From NCBI RefSeq assembly GCF_030285785.1, contig NZ_CP127247.1, forward strand, positions 1,883,501 to 1,947,500: a stretch of 64,000 nt of DNA, read 5' to 3'. The DNA comes from Parasedimentitalea psychrophila. Lineage in GTDB: Bacteria > Pseudomonadota > Alphaproteobacteria > Rhodobacterales > Rhodobacteraceae. The notes under the pieces were generated by a model. The model saw only the letters and a list, made by a program, of their open reading frames with translations, had not been told where the DNA came from and ran no database searches. Of this stretch, positions 27,059 through 40,441 are shown one piece after another. Each line of letters begins with the position of its first letter. The stretch's first letter is position 1. The translations under genes and the position numbers were made by a program.

Positions 27059-27678
27059 TGCGGGATCGGCTCAATCAGTTGCTGCGCCGTTTACCGACCT
27101 GGGTGGTCTATGGTCTTGGCCTGCTGCCGGCGCCCTGGCTGTTCTATCAGGGGTTGACCGGAGGGCTGGGCGTTGAACCCATCAAGGCGCTCGAGCATGA
27201 GTACGGCGAATTGGCCTTGCAGCTGCTGGTGCTTGGCCTCGCCATCACCCCGCTGCGCAAATACTTGCGGGTTAATCTGCTGAAGTTCCGCCGTGCCGTC
27301 GGGTTGCTGTGTTTCTCCTATGTGTCCTGTCACTTGCTGGTCTGGCTACTGCTGGATGTGCAACTGCCGGAACAGATCGTGGCGGATATTATCAAACGCC
27401 CCTACATCACCATCGGCATGGCGGGCTTCTTATTGCTGTTGCCACTGGCTCTGACCTCGAACAACTGGTCGATCCGACGGCTGGGCCCCAGCTGGCGCAA
27501 GCTGCACCGGGCCAGCTATGTGATCGGGGTGCTGGGGGCGGTGCATTTTGTCATGCTGGTCAAAGGCCTGCAGCTTGAACCGCTGATCTACCTCGCTCTG
27601 ATCGTCGGATTGCTGCTGTTGCGGCTGCCAGTTCGCCGCATCAGGCCGACCTCCAGCCCCCGACGACAGCGCGCCTGA
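27058..27678 (+). CDS. msrQ: protein-methionine-sulfoxide reductase heme-binding subunit MsrQ
   Basis: 206 aa with five to six membrane helices, ferric-reductase-like; histidines suitable for heme b in SCHLLVW, LHRASYV and AVHFVML. The ATG at 27058 overlaps the msrP stop by one base. Ends with a basic tail (RRIRPTSSPRRQRA). Transfers electrons to periplasmic MsrP. Confidence 0.95.
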   Translation: MRDRLNQLLRRLPTWVVYGLGLLPAPWLFYQGLTGGLGVEPIKALEHEYGELALQLLVLGLAITPLRKYLRVNLLKFRRAVGLLCFSYVSCHLLVWLLLDVQLPEQIVADIIKRPYITIGMAGFLLLLPLALTSNNWSIRRLGPSWRKLHRASYVIGVLGAVHFVMLVKGLQLEPLIYLALIVGLLLLRLPVRRIRPTSSPRRQRA

Positions 27679-27942
27679 GATCGCGCCTGAGATCGGATCC
27701 GGGGTCGGACGCGAGCTCCAGGGCGGCCAACCGGCCCGGGTATTCACTGATTCCGACTCAGTCGGCGCCTTGATTTTCACCGCCGCTTTGCTGCCGCCTT
27801 GTGTCTTGTCGCAATCACCCCACAAGATCTGGTGGCTTCGTTGCGCAGGCTTCAATGGGCGCTTCATTTACTATCAGCCAGATCCGTGAGGGAGCCGAAT
27901 ATAAGATCATAACATATTGATTTCATAAATTTATTCACTTGT
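27679..27942. other. gap before the rRNA promoter
   Basis: 264 nt without a gene. Starts with a tandem GAGATCGCGCCT-type duplication just past msrQ, then becomes AT-rich from about 27890 (UP-element-like sequence before the rRNA promoter). Confidence 0.4.
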
Positions 27943-27971
27943 TTGGAAAAAAGATGCTGTTTGCGTAATTT
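27943..27971 (+). promoter_or_regulatory. candidate rRNA operon promoter
   Basis: TTGGAA (27943-27948), exactly 17 nt, then TAATTT (27966-27971), preceded by an AT-rich stretch. It lies about 435 nt upstream of 16S rRNA, a usual leader length for this group. Confidence 0.5.
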
Positions 27972-28152
27972 AGCTGTTGCGGGCTGGGTGCGATAACCCT
28001 AGAACCCCCCTACCGGCGGCGCAGATGTGCTACCGGGGACGCTTCGGAGAGACGGGGGGTGGAGATTGGGGTTGAAGCGGGCGTGCTGAGAGATTGGCGC
28101 ATCGGTTTGATTTTGGTCTCTGGGGCTTACGAGCCTAGGACCTTTGGTCTGT

Positions 28153-28164
28153 TGCTCTTTGAAA
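28153..28164 (+). promoter_or_regulatory. boxA-like antitermination site in the rRNA leader
   Basis: TGCTCTTTGAAA closely matches the bacterial boxA TGCTCTTTAACA and lies in the leader between promoter and 16S. The remaining leader (27972-28406) holds no gene. Confidence 0.6.
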
Positions 28165-28406
28165 ATTTATATATCTGAAGAGATATGTGGGCGGTTTGGT
28201 TCATTCGATGGATCAACCTGTGCATATATCAACGCTGGTAGGGTCGTATATGCATACGAACCGATGACCAGTGTCAGCTTCACTGTTTGGAGGGTTTCGG
28301 TTTCTTTTGAAACTGAAGCACAACCAAACGGTTAAACTGTCCCATTTGAACAATGGGACGATATGTGCAGAGGTTCGACGTCAAGGACACGATCGCAAGA
28401 TCGTTT

Positions 28407-30217
<1,811 letters not shown>

Positions 30218-30418
30218 CCCCACTTTCCGCTTCGCGGACAAGTGGGAATAACAGGTCCTCTTGGTGACAAGCGACAGGGTAGTCTACGCAGTGGACTGTC
30301 CCGACAGCGGGTCTCAGGATTACACCCTGCCTCGCAGAACATGACTGAGTGCTTCTCGCAGACTTTCCCTGAAAGTCGGCTGCCAGCACGCCCAGTCAAT
30401 TTGCGGCGCAAATTAACT

Positions 30419-30494
30419 GGGGCCTTAGCTCAGCTGGGAGAGCGCCTGATTTGCATTCAGGAGGTCAGGAGTTCGATCCTCCTAGGCTCCACCA
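30419..30494 (+). tRNA. tRNA-Ala (TGC)
   Basis: Acceptor GGGGCCT / AGGCTCC, anticodon loop TTTGCAT (anticodon TGC), T arm GAGTTCGATCC, encoded CCA. Standard second spacer tRNA. Confidence 0.97.
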
Positions 30495-30932
30495 ATTTAC
30501 TTTGATTAGATCTTCAAGCATTCCTTTGAATGTTTGAACGTCCAATCGGACGTGGCTTCGCAAGAAGCCTTGACATCGTTTAGAGAGATATAATCAACAA
30601 TACTGTTGGTCGCCCGAGTAAGGGAGAGACCTCAGATTGGTGCTGATCTTCCCTTCGGGGGCGTGATGCAAGCCTGTACGACATCTGTTTCCTCGGATGT
30701 TTATGGGTATGCCGGACTGAAACGACGGTGTTGTCCAAGTCAAGTAAACTAACCCGAGTACGTTCTTCAGTCACCTCCCGCACGGATGGTGATTGCATAC
30801 GGGACGTGCTCAAATTGTTCGCATCATTACTATGGTGCGAGCGGGAAAGTATGCTTTTGATATCAGAGATATATGGGAACAGTTTCTTACCAGCTTCTGT
30901 TCTCTGATTGACGCAAGTCTTTCTATTTCTGG
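30495..30932 (+). other. tRNA-Ala to 23S spacer
   Basis: 438-nt transcribed spacer without gene. Its last bases GGATCAAATCAAGC pair with GCTTGATTTGATCC at the 3' end of 23S (about 33824-33837), the processing stem. Confidence 0.6.
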
Positions 30933-33836
<2,904 letters not shown>

Positions 33837-34108
33837 CAGTAATAGACAGACTGTTAGCAATAACAAAAACTCTGTGAACGACAATCAAAGCATACATTCC
33901 AACCGTGTCATAGGTCGCCATAACTGGCGGCACGACACGTATCAGACTATACGAGACTTGGACAAAACGAAGGCATCTGCCCCCGGGCAGGCCACAACAT
34001 TGTTGGTGCAGGAACGCGCCTTTGCTTCGCAAAGACACTGTCTCCTGCTCGGCGCGCTTGCTCTGCAAGCACGCCGTATATCTCTCCAAAGCGGGGATTT
34101 TCCTCGGT
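33837..34108 (+). other. 23S-5S spacer
   Basis: 272-nt transcribed spacer; no gene seen. Confidence 0.5.
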
Positions 34109-34222
34109 TTGGTGGTCATAGCGCAAGTGAAACACCCGGTCCCATCCCGAACCCGGAAGTTAAGCACTGTTGCGCCGATGGTACTGCATCTTAAGGTGTG
34201 GGAGAGTAGGGCACCGCCAAAC
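34109..34222 (+). rRNA. 5S ribosomal RNA
   Basis: Starts TTGGTGGTCATAGCGC and contains the universal CCCATCCCGAAC and GGAAGTTAAGC segments; ends with GCACCGCCAA pairing with the 5' end. Confidence 0.97.
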
Positions 34223-34434
34223 CTAGAAAAATCCCCAACGATAAAACAAATAGAATACCTTCAGAACAATCAAAACCTCCTGAAGGATGACACGTCTCTC
34301 CGCAGACCGGTGAAGAGACAAACGGCCGAAAGCTACGATAGCAAGAGGCTAAGGTAGATGTTCGAAATCACCCTCGTGGTGAACAAACAAATACCAGGGC
34401 TCAAGTAGCGTAAGCGATAGCCCACTATAAGTGT
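34223..34434 (+). other. 5S to tRNA-fMet spacer
   Basis: 212-nt spacer without a gene. Confidence 0.5.
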
Positions 34435-34515
<81 letters not shown>

Positions 34516-35197
34516 CTTATGCAGCAAACACAGATACTTAACGCCACCTACGGGTGGTCGCTTGCGTTTGTGATATCTCGCTCGGTGCTACGCTGGTGCT
34601 ACGCTGGTGCTACACTGTGCAGCAAAGTACAGCAACGTTGAGCCGCTATGAAGGACGCGAATCTTGCGGCCATTGAATGCTGAAGATCACCCAACCACAA
34701 CGGATCGGCGCATTTACCGTCAGCACTGTCAGCCAATCGGGGCGAAGCAGTCGAAAAAGTGCCCGGCCGTTGCCGGTTGAGCATCCTTTGCAGTGTGAAG
34801 CTGATGTGTGACCCTTACCTGCTGGTCAACTCAACCACCCTCATTCCTGCCTTTCCCTCGCGGCTAAAGCCTATGTTTAGACCCTTACGCCTTAACACTG
34901 GTTGAACCCGGCGCAGGGCCGCGCCAAGCCGGGCCTCAGACCCTCCCTTTGGCAACTCGTGAAGGCTGGGGTTTCGATTTCATCTAAAAGCCGAGCGGGA
35001 AAATCACTTGCCCGCCGGGCGGTTTCATTAAATTTGTTAACTAATTCGAAGTGCTTCCCTTGGCTTAGATGTAAATTGTCCTAAATATCCGTTAAGATTG
35101 TAAGGGTTTCTGACCTGCATTTATCGCGTATTTCCGAATTTGCGCGTTTTTATCGAGCTTGGTTGGCTCGGTTTTTGAACTAATAGTGGAGTTATTC
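34516..35197. other. left end of island, no convincing gene
   Basis: About 680 nt. Contains the 11-bp repeat triplet at 34584-34616 and several short frames (for example 34902-35084 plus, 34599-34784 minus) without ribosome-binding sites or recognisable products. It becomes AT-rich towards the next gene. Confidence 0.4.
34584..34616 (+). repeat. three 11-bp phased repeats, left island end
   Basis: GGTGCTACGCT at 34584-34594 and 34595-34605, GGTGCTACACT at 34606-34616, exactly head to tail. A matching triplet occurs at the right end (41625-41657). Probable arm-type binding sites of the island integrase (inference). Confidence 0.65.
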
Positions 35198-36376
35198 ATG
35201 ATTGGTCGAGTAAATTTTGTAGCGCTTATTATCAGCGTTTCCTCGCTGGCTTTGGTAGGCCAAACGGCTAGTGCTGAACAGCGCTGCACGAAAAAAACGG
35301 TAAAGCAATCTGTTGCTACTGATGCACTGTGCGGGTGTACCGTGGTTACAACTGGGATGCTCCGCTACATACAGAGGCGGCCGGATTTCGATGAGATTCT
35401 GCTGCGAACGTCTGTCGAATGCCCCGCCTTTGCAGCTGTTCTTACCGATTTGCCTACGGCTTCGTTCGCAGCGGACGAACCAGAGAGGTCAGGCGAAGAT
35501 CGCGAAACTGAGGCCGGGGAACGCGGTAGTCGTGGTAACAGTGGCAGCGGTGATGGCGAAGCCGGTGAGAGCGGCAGCGGTGATGGCGGCTCAGGCGGAA
35601 GCGGTGATAGTGGCAGCGGTGATAGTGGCAGCGGCGACAGCGGTGATAGCGGCAGCGGCAGCGGTGACAGCGGCAGCGGTGACAGCGGCAGCGGTGATAG
35701 CGGCAGCGGTGATAGTGGCTCCGGCGAAAGCGGCAGCGGTGATAGCGGCAGCGGTGATAGTGGCTCCGGCGACAGCGGCAGCGGTGATAGCGGCAGCGGT
35801 GATAGTGGCTCCGGCGACAGCGGCTCCGGCGACAGCGGCAGCGGTGACAGCGGCAGCGGTGATAGTGGCAGCGGTGATAGCGGCTCCGGCGAAAGCGGCA
35901 GCGGTGATAGCGGCAGCGGTGATAGTGGCTCCGGCGACAGCGGCAGCGGTGATAGCGGCAGCGGCGACAGCGGCAGCGGTGATAGTGGCTCCGGCGACAG
36001 CGGCAGCGGTGATAGTGGCTCCGGCGACAGCGGCAGCGGTGATAGTGGCTCCGGCGACAGCGGCAGCGGTGATAGTGGCTCCGGCGACAGCGGCAGCGGT
36101 GATAGTGGCTCCGGCGACAGCGGTAGCGGTGATAGTGGCTCCGGCGACAGCGGTAGCGGTGATAGTGGCTCCGGCGACAGCGGTAGCGGTGATAGTGGCT
36201 CCGGCGAAAGCGGCAGCGGTGATAGTGGCTCCGGCGACAACGGCGGCGACAACGGCGGTGGTAACGGCGGTGGTGGCGGCGGTGGTGGCGGAGTTAACGG
36301 CAATAATGGGGGCGGTAACGGTCCCGAGGGTGGCAGCCCTGGTCAAGGAAGTGGCGCCAATGACGACGAAACCTAA
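35198..36376 (+). CDS. secreted protein with about 40 GSGDS repeats
   Basis: 392 aa, not a recognised family. ATG 35198 follows a GGAG and starts a clear Sec signal peptide (cleavage likely after TASA, residue 26). Mature residues 27-90 form a small domain with four cysteines (C30, C45, C47, C75), which could make two disulfides. Residues from about 105 to 348 are almost entirely GSGDS pentads, then a glycine/asparagine-rich tail ending DDET. No membrane anchor or LPxTG-like sorting signal. The repeat DNA alternates two synonymous 15-bp versions in 30-bp units that are nearly identical from 35990 to 36240, a sign of recent expansion. Acidic, flexible and probably extracellular or periplasmic; function unknown. 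Confidence 0.75.
   Translation: MIGRVNFVALIISVSSLALVGQTASAEQRCTKKTVKQSVATDALCGCTVVTTGMLRYIQRRPDFDEILLRTSVECPAFAAVLTDLPTASFAADEPERSGEDRETEAGERGSRGNSGSGDGEAGESGSGDGGSGGSGDSGSGDSGSGDSGDSGSGSGDSGSGDSGSGDSGSGDSGSGESGSGDSGSGDSGSGDSGSGDSGSGDSGSGDSGSGDSGSGDSGSGDSGSGDSGSGESGSGDSGSGDSGSGDSGSGDSGSGDSGSGDSGSGDSGSGDSGSGDSGSGDSGSGDSGSGDSGSGDSGSGDSGSGDSGSGDSGSGDSGSGDSGSGDSGSGDSGSGESGSGDSGSGDNGGDNGGGNGGGGGGGGGVNGNNGGGNGPEGGSPGQGSGANDDET
35600..36240 (+). repeat. 30-bp / 15-bp tandem repeat tract inside the GSGDS gene
   Basis: Basic unit is 15 bp encoding GSGDS in two forms, GGCAGCGGTGATAGT and GGCTCCGGCGACAGC. These alternate as a 30-bp unit, most regular from 35990 to 36240; three successive units share the GGTAGC variant (36122-36200), showing block duplication. 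All lengths are multiples of three, so copy-number change keeps the frame. Confidence 0.9.
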
Positions 36377-36427
36377 GGATGAACTGGCCTAGGTTACGCC
36401 TAAGGTAATAAATGCCCGCTTGCATGC

Positions 36428-36453
36428 AGACACGCGCCTTTAGGCGCGTGTCT
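36428..36453. terminator. bidirectional terminator between repeat protein and protease genes
   Basis: Perfect 11-bp stem AGACACGCGCC / GGCGCGTGTCT with loop TTTA, in the 93-nt gap between two convergent genes. Confidence 0.8.
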
Positions 36454-36469
36454 ATTGGTTAGGCGATAT

Positions 36470-37093
36470 TCAGCCCGTCTTGAAGCCGCCAACCCAAGCA
36501 GATGGAAGTTGCGGATTCTGCATGCGTAGGAACAGGTACCGCGTGTCTTTCCAAGAACGAATTTTATTTGTCAGGTTGTCCAGCACTAGGTCGCCGTTCT
36601 CCGAGCGATAAACCAGCACGGCGTGTGCGTTGCGCCGCCTGTCCAGCACTGTGGCAAGCAGCAATTTTCTTGGATCGACGCCGCGCCGAATTAGTTCGCG
36701 TTTTTTGAGAAGAGCAAAGTCCTCGCAATCGCCGCCACGCTGGGTCGGGAGTGCCCAAAGCTCCGCACGATTGTACTGACTTTGGTCACTAATGCTCCGT
36801 GTGCGTGCATTTACATTAGCGTTAATAGTGCGGATCAATCGCCATTCTTGTGGATAAGTCAAGTTAGCAGAATTTGAACCTTCACAGGCCCAGGAGTACT
36901 GTCGGCACAGCGCTTTGGCTCCAGATGGCGGTGGCAATTGAATGGTGGCCGTCAGATAGGCATTACCTGTCGCGGCAGCCATGCTGGGGGCCACAGAGGC
37001 CAATGCCACCAACAACAACTGAAGCAGCAGGCGTGGCGCGGGTATGGGGTGCCTTTGGCGAGGTTGTACCGGATCTGATGGCATTTGGGACAC
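36470..37093 (-). CDS. transglutaminase-like cysteine protease (BTLCP/LapG-like)
   Basis: 207 aa of the bacterial transglutaminase-like cysteine proteinase family. Catalytic triad is visible: C123 in RGGDCEDFALLK, H157 in NAHAVLV, D172 in LVLDN. A hydrophobic segment at 21-40 (LLLQLLLVALASVAPSMAAA) is a signal peptide or anchor after a 20-residue polar start, so it probably acts in the periplasm. LapG of this family clips large surface adhesins under c-di-GMP control via LapD; no LapD or adhesin is in the window. It is convergent with the GSGDS repeat protein, sharing a terminator, and both are island cargo. Confidence 0.85.
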   Translation of the reverse strand: MSQMPSDPVQPRQRHPIPAPRLLLQLLLVALASVAPSMAAATGNAYLTATIQLPPPSGAKALCRQYSWACEGSNSANLTYPQEWRLIRTINANVNARTRSISDQSQYNRAELWALPTQRGGDCEDFALLKKRELIRRGVDPRKLLLATVLDRRRNAHAVLVYRSENGDLVLDNLTNKIRSWKDTRYLFLRMQNPQLPSAWVGGFKTG

Positions 37094-37541
37094 TCCAAAT
37101 TGAAAAACTCTTCGTTCGTCGGCTTTCGAAGAGGGGAATCCTTCATCGTGCCGACGCTAAGAAGGACGGTCGCAACAAAAAACGGCGGAATTCAGCATGA
37201 AATTGTGACTTAATGTAGCATAATGTGGCACATCTGTTGCAGGAACTTGATCCAGAAAAAGAGCGGGTCGATGACTGACTGGTTTAGGGTGCAACGCCCG
37301 CTCGACAGGGCGCGGTAGACAACAGAAGTCCATATCCGGCGTTATGACTTACCAACCTGGACGCTTGATCAATCGAATTGTCCGGAAGTGCGGGATCGTC
37401 TGAATGCTGAGTGCGACAGCAGCATTGGTCCCAATGGGCTCGTTCCGACCATAAGCTGTGATCCAAACGAAGGTCGGCTATGGTCGTATCATGGCACTAT
37501 CTCAAATTTTATCGTCAGCATCGTCAGCATCGTCAGCATCG
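37094..37541. other. island intergenic region
   Basis: About 450 nt between two minus-strand genes. Short frames only, no recognisable product. Ends in the 9-bp repeat array. Confidence 0.4.
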
Positions 37542-37555
37542 TCAGCATCGTCAGC
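37511..37555. repeat. five tandem copies of ATCGTCAGC
   Basis: Exact 9-bp unit repeated five times. The last two copies pair with GGCTGACGATGCTGA at 37575-37589, forming a 15-bp perfect stem (37542-37556 / 37575-37589) just past the stop of the minus-strand ATPase remnant, so the array may have grown from a terminator arm. Confidence 0.85.
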
Positions 37556-37596
37556 CGACTGAGGTCGTGTGCATGGCTGACGATGCTGAAGATGGA

Positions 37597-38711
37597 TTAA
37601 ATGCTTGTGATCTGGATGAGCCGTTCGCCTGATTTCCCGCGACGTTCAAAGCTGATTGCAATGCGCCCTCTGCGAAGGGGCGGTTGCACACGTCGAAGCG
37701 CTGCACTGAGTTTGTTTTCCTGGCGTGGAAAACTGTACGGGTCATCTGTGAGCGTCGGAAAGCGTTGGCGCAGGGTTTGTTTGAGATCGGTCGCGGTGCC
37801 TTCCCAATGCTTCTGAGCGCCCATGAGGCGCATGACTGCCAGGGCTACTGGGTTGTTTTCGATTGCGGATTGGTCGCTGGTCTCTCGGTTTGCTGCGTAG
37901 GAGTCCAGAAATGCCCCCTCAGGCCACCCTAAGGCTGGCGCGGCGGCTACTACCCATTTTGCAAAGTCCGCCATTCTGGGGGCTTCTGAGAGACTCACGG
38001 AGTCAATTCGGGAAAGGGCCGTCGAAACCGCATCCAGGAGCGCCCCCAGAATGAAGGGGGCCGCTTTGGCGAAGTCTCGATTGAAACTACCAAGTGTGCG
38101 GCGTTCACGTGATGAGATCACCGGCAGGGTGACGCCAATAGAGCGGTCGGCCAGATCGGGGCGCGCCGCCAGATCGGGAATGCCGTTCAACAGACAGGGA
38201 CGGGTCGCGTTGAACAAGACTTCATCTGTGTCTGTGTGCAGTTTCCTTGTGCCAAAGCCACCACCAGTGGCAATCCGGCAAAAAGCATCAGCCATCATTG
38301 GGCGGATGTTAGACAGATTGTCGAAAGACAGGACATGGTTGTGTTTGGCTGCGATTACCAAATCCTGTTCAGTTGAAGGTGTGCTGCGGGTGCTGGGATT
38401 GGCTGGATCAACCAGGCTGCGCAAGATCTGCGCTGTCGTGCTTTTGGCGCTGCCCTGTTCACCTGACAGGATCAGGATGGGGTAGGGGCCTTTGGGGTGA
38501 AAACAGCCGACAACCCAGGCGACAAGCATCCGGAAGTCATCGTCATCTTTGACATTGAGGAAGGGGCGCAGAAGCTCGATGCCGCCGCTGTGCCGTTCTG
38601 GAACGGGGAGAGCATCCATGGATGGTGACCGGCGAAACCGGGCCATTGGATGGGTGACCACCTGCCAACCCTCGGCGGTAATTGCGACCGCCTGCCAATT
38701 CGCATCCCCTA
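37597..38711 (-). pseudogene. 5'-truncated helicase-type ATPase of a mobile element
   Basis: Open frame read from the IS border at 38711 to the stop at 37597; the longest ATG-started part is 354 aa (from 38661). The coding sense continues upstream of that ATG (LGDANWQAVAITAEGWQVV) to the IS edge. Walker A is GEQGSAKS, followed by LSFDNLS and RIATGGGFGTRK, matching plasmid/phage primase-helicase C-terminal domains. The N-terminal primase half is missing and is not found on the other side of the insertion, so the gene was truncated by a deletion before or with the IS insertion. Probably inactive. Confidence 0.75.
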
Positions 38712-38721
38712 GGCTCAGGAC

Positions 38722-39111
38722 TCATAACCAGAAGATCACGGTTGCTGCGAGAGCGATGGCGGACAGGAAGACCTTCGGGCATCGGTCACAACGGGTAGCC
38801 ACGCGCCGCCAGTCTTTCAGGCGACCAAACATGATCTCAATCCGGTTACGTCTTTTGTAACGACGCTTGTCGTACTTGATGGTTTTGTCTCGCGACTTTC
38901 GTCCAGGGATGCAGGGCGTTATTCCCATATCTACAAGGGCCTCTCGGAACCAATCCGCGTCATATCCGCGATCTCCCAATAGCCAGTCGGCCGCTGGCAG
39001 ACTATTCACCAGAGCTCTTGCCCCAGTGTAATCGCTAACCTGACCGGCGGTCAGGAAGAACTGGATCGGCCGCCCAATCGCGTCCACTGCCCGGCAGTGG
39101 TTTGCCTGCAA
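38722..39111 (-). CDS. IS5-family transposase, OrfB part
   Basis: 129 aa carrying the C-terminal half of an IS427-type transposase: TAGQVSDYTGA, LGDRGYDADW and the final RYKRRNRIEIMFGRLKDWRR with the catalytic glutamate. Normally joined to OrfA by frameshifting at the A7G5 tract (39180-39191 region). Between the OrfA-side segment GRTKGGMNTKLHAV and DAIGRPI I see about 41 bp that the family usually lacks, which changes frame; this copy of the transposase may therefore be inactive. Confidence 0.75.
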   Translation of the reverse strand: MQANHCRAVDAIGRPIQFFLTAGQVSDYTGARALVNSLPAADWLLGDRGYDADWFREALVDMGITPCIPGRKSRDKTIKYDKRRYKRRNRIEIMFGRLKDWRRVATRCDRCPKVFLSAIALAATVIFWL

Positions 39112-39169
39112 ACCATGAGAGGGGTCACGGCATGCAACTTCGTGTTCATACCGCCCTTGGTACGTCCGA

Positions 39170-39517
39170 TCAGACGTCCACGCCCCCTTTTTTTACCCGC
39201 AGGCTGGAGGCCGTGCGATGTGCCTTGAGGTAAGTTGCGTCAATTGAGATCGTCTTGTTGTCAGGAACCTCGGCTGCCAGCCCCATCATAATCCGCGCGA
39301 ACACTCCCATGTCGCTCCACCGTTTCCAGCGGTTGTAGAGCGTCTTGTGTGGACCATACTCCTTGGGCGCATCACACCAACGCAACCCATTGCGATTGAT
39401 GAAAATAATACCACTTAACACTCGACAATCATCGACCCGTGGCACGCCATGACTCTTCGGAAAATAGGGCCGAAGCCGAGCCATCTGATCTTCGCTCAGC
39501 CAGAAAAGATTACTCAT
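39170..39517 (-). CDS. IS5-family transposase, OrfA part
   Basis: 115 aa N-terminal half: FWLSEDQMARLRPYFP, DDCRVLSGIIF, LYNRWKRWSDMGVF and the catalytic aspartate in ISIDATYLKAHRTA. Ends at VKKGGVDV right after an A7G5 run, the usual slippery site for making the OrfAB fusion. Confidence 0.85.
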   Translation of the reverse strand: MSNLFWLSEDQMARLRPYFPKSHGVPRVDDCRVLSGIIFINRNGLRWCDAPKEYGPHKTLYNRWKRWSDMGVFARIMMGLAAEVPDNKTISIDATYLKAHRTASSLRVKKGGVDV

Positions 39518-39625
39518 AAAACCCCCGTAATTTGGGGCCTTGAATCATGCAGAACAGATAGCCTCAAGCAGATTAATGGCTCCTGAGCCTAGAGGGTTAT
39601 TTCTACGCCGGGGAAAACACTGCCT

Positions 39626-40441
39626 CTAAACGCTACGGGTTTCGTCCTTTAGTTGTGATCGGATATTTTCGATGGCCGTACCGGCAAGACTTTCCGCCAC
39701 TTGGGAATCCATTTTGGAGATGATCTGATAGAGCGTATAGCCTGGCTCTGAAACATAGCCGCCACGGTCGTGATGATATCTGCCCCTGATGTACTTTTGT
39801 TTGGAGTAGGTCTCCCAGATGGGTCGGAAGGCACTTGCTGCGGTTTCGAGGGCATGGAACTTGGGAAGAGGCTCTCGGCGCTCAGAGAGTTCCTTGTTGA
39901 GGGCCATCGCATGGAACTTGGCTTCGTGGCGAAACTCCCTTTCGTCATCATCCTCGCCAGGAAGGGGAATGATCTCTCCAATCGATTGCGTCAGCGCCTC
40001 TGAAATGTCTTGGAGATAGTTCAGAGGTTTTTCTGGCCCGTTTCGCGCCTCGGCAGACCGATGTGCTTGCGTTCCCCTTACTTGAGAAGAGGTGAGGTAC
40101 TTGCTAACGCCCTCTTGGATCATGGATGCCGCGATATCGCTTTTGGATACTTGGCGAAGGGCATAGGCCAATTGCTGTGCAGCAAGACCTGCACTAAATA
40201 GATGCTTGCCTGTGTGCTTGAGAAATCCGCTTTTCTCGATGGTCTTTGCCTGCTTTCCGGACAGGTAGGCGCGTGCAGTGTTGTGAACTCCCAATACAAG
40301 CTCAACTGGCTGCGGTGATTTATCGAAGAGGCGGGTGAAATTAATAAAAAAATCAGGCGTGTAGACGTCGCTTAGGTCAGAAAATAGATCATTGCTGACC
40401 ATCAATCGTTGCCAGACTTCATTCCGTAATTTCTTGCTCAT
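39626..40441 (-). CDS. hypothetical island protein (271 aa)
   Basis: Not recognised. ATG 40441 overlaps the 3' end of the integrase gene by 23 bp, implying coupling to it. No signal peptide; helix-rich, soluble composition, with a charged middle (PLPGEDDDEREFRHEAKFHAMALNKEL) and C-terminal LKDETRSV. Overlap with the integrase suggests a role in island maintenance or transfer rather than cargo (inference). Start at 40471 is also open. Confidence 0.65.
   Translation of the reverse strand: MSKKLRNEVWQRLMVSNDLFSDLSDVYTPDFFINFTRLFDKSPQPVELVLGVHNTARAYLSGKQAKTIEKSGFLKHTGKHLFSAGLAAQQLAYALRQVSKSDIAASMIQEGVSKYLTSSQVRGTQAHRSAEARNGPEKPLNYLQDISEALTQSIGEIIPLPGEDDDEREFRHEAKFHAMALNKELSERREPLPKFHALETAASAFRPIWETYSKQKYIRGRYHHDRGGYVSEPGYTLYQIISKMDSQVAESLAGTAIENIRSQLKDETRSV

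Larger units (their letters stand above)
38712..39589 (-). mobile_element. IS5-family (IS427-type) insertion sequence, 878 bp
   Basis: Terminal inverted repeats GGCTCAGGA (38712-38720) and TCCTGAGCC (39581-39589), with TA on both flanks (38710-38711, 39590-39591) as probable target duplication. Two ORFs on the minus strand encode the halves of a DDE transposase. This is the only structurally complete IS in the window. Confidence 0.85.

Noticed and set aside
34902-35084. 60-codon frame at the left island end
   Set aside because: No ribosome-binding site, no similarity, and low-confidence composition.
35600-36240. Repeat tract considered as a CRISPR array
   Set aside because: Units are contiguous 15/30-bp codon repeats without spacers and lie in a protein-coding frame.
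35365-36303. 312-codon minus-strand Pro-Leu-Ser frame and the plus-strand Ala-Val frame at 35313-36392
   Set aside because: They exist only because the repeat unit lacks stops in these frames; no ribosome-binding site or signal.
37284-37466. 60-codon minus-strand frame in the island gap
   Set aside because: No start signal and no recognisable product.
37511-37555. Five ATCGTCAGC copies considered as a CRISPR array
   Set aside because: The 9-bp units are directly adjacent with no spacers and there are no cas genes.
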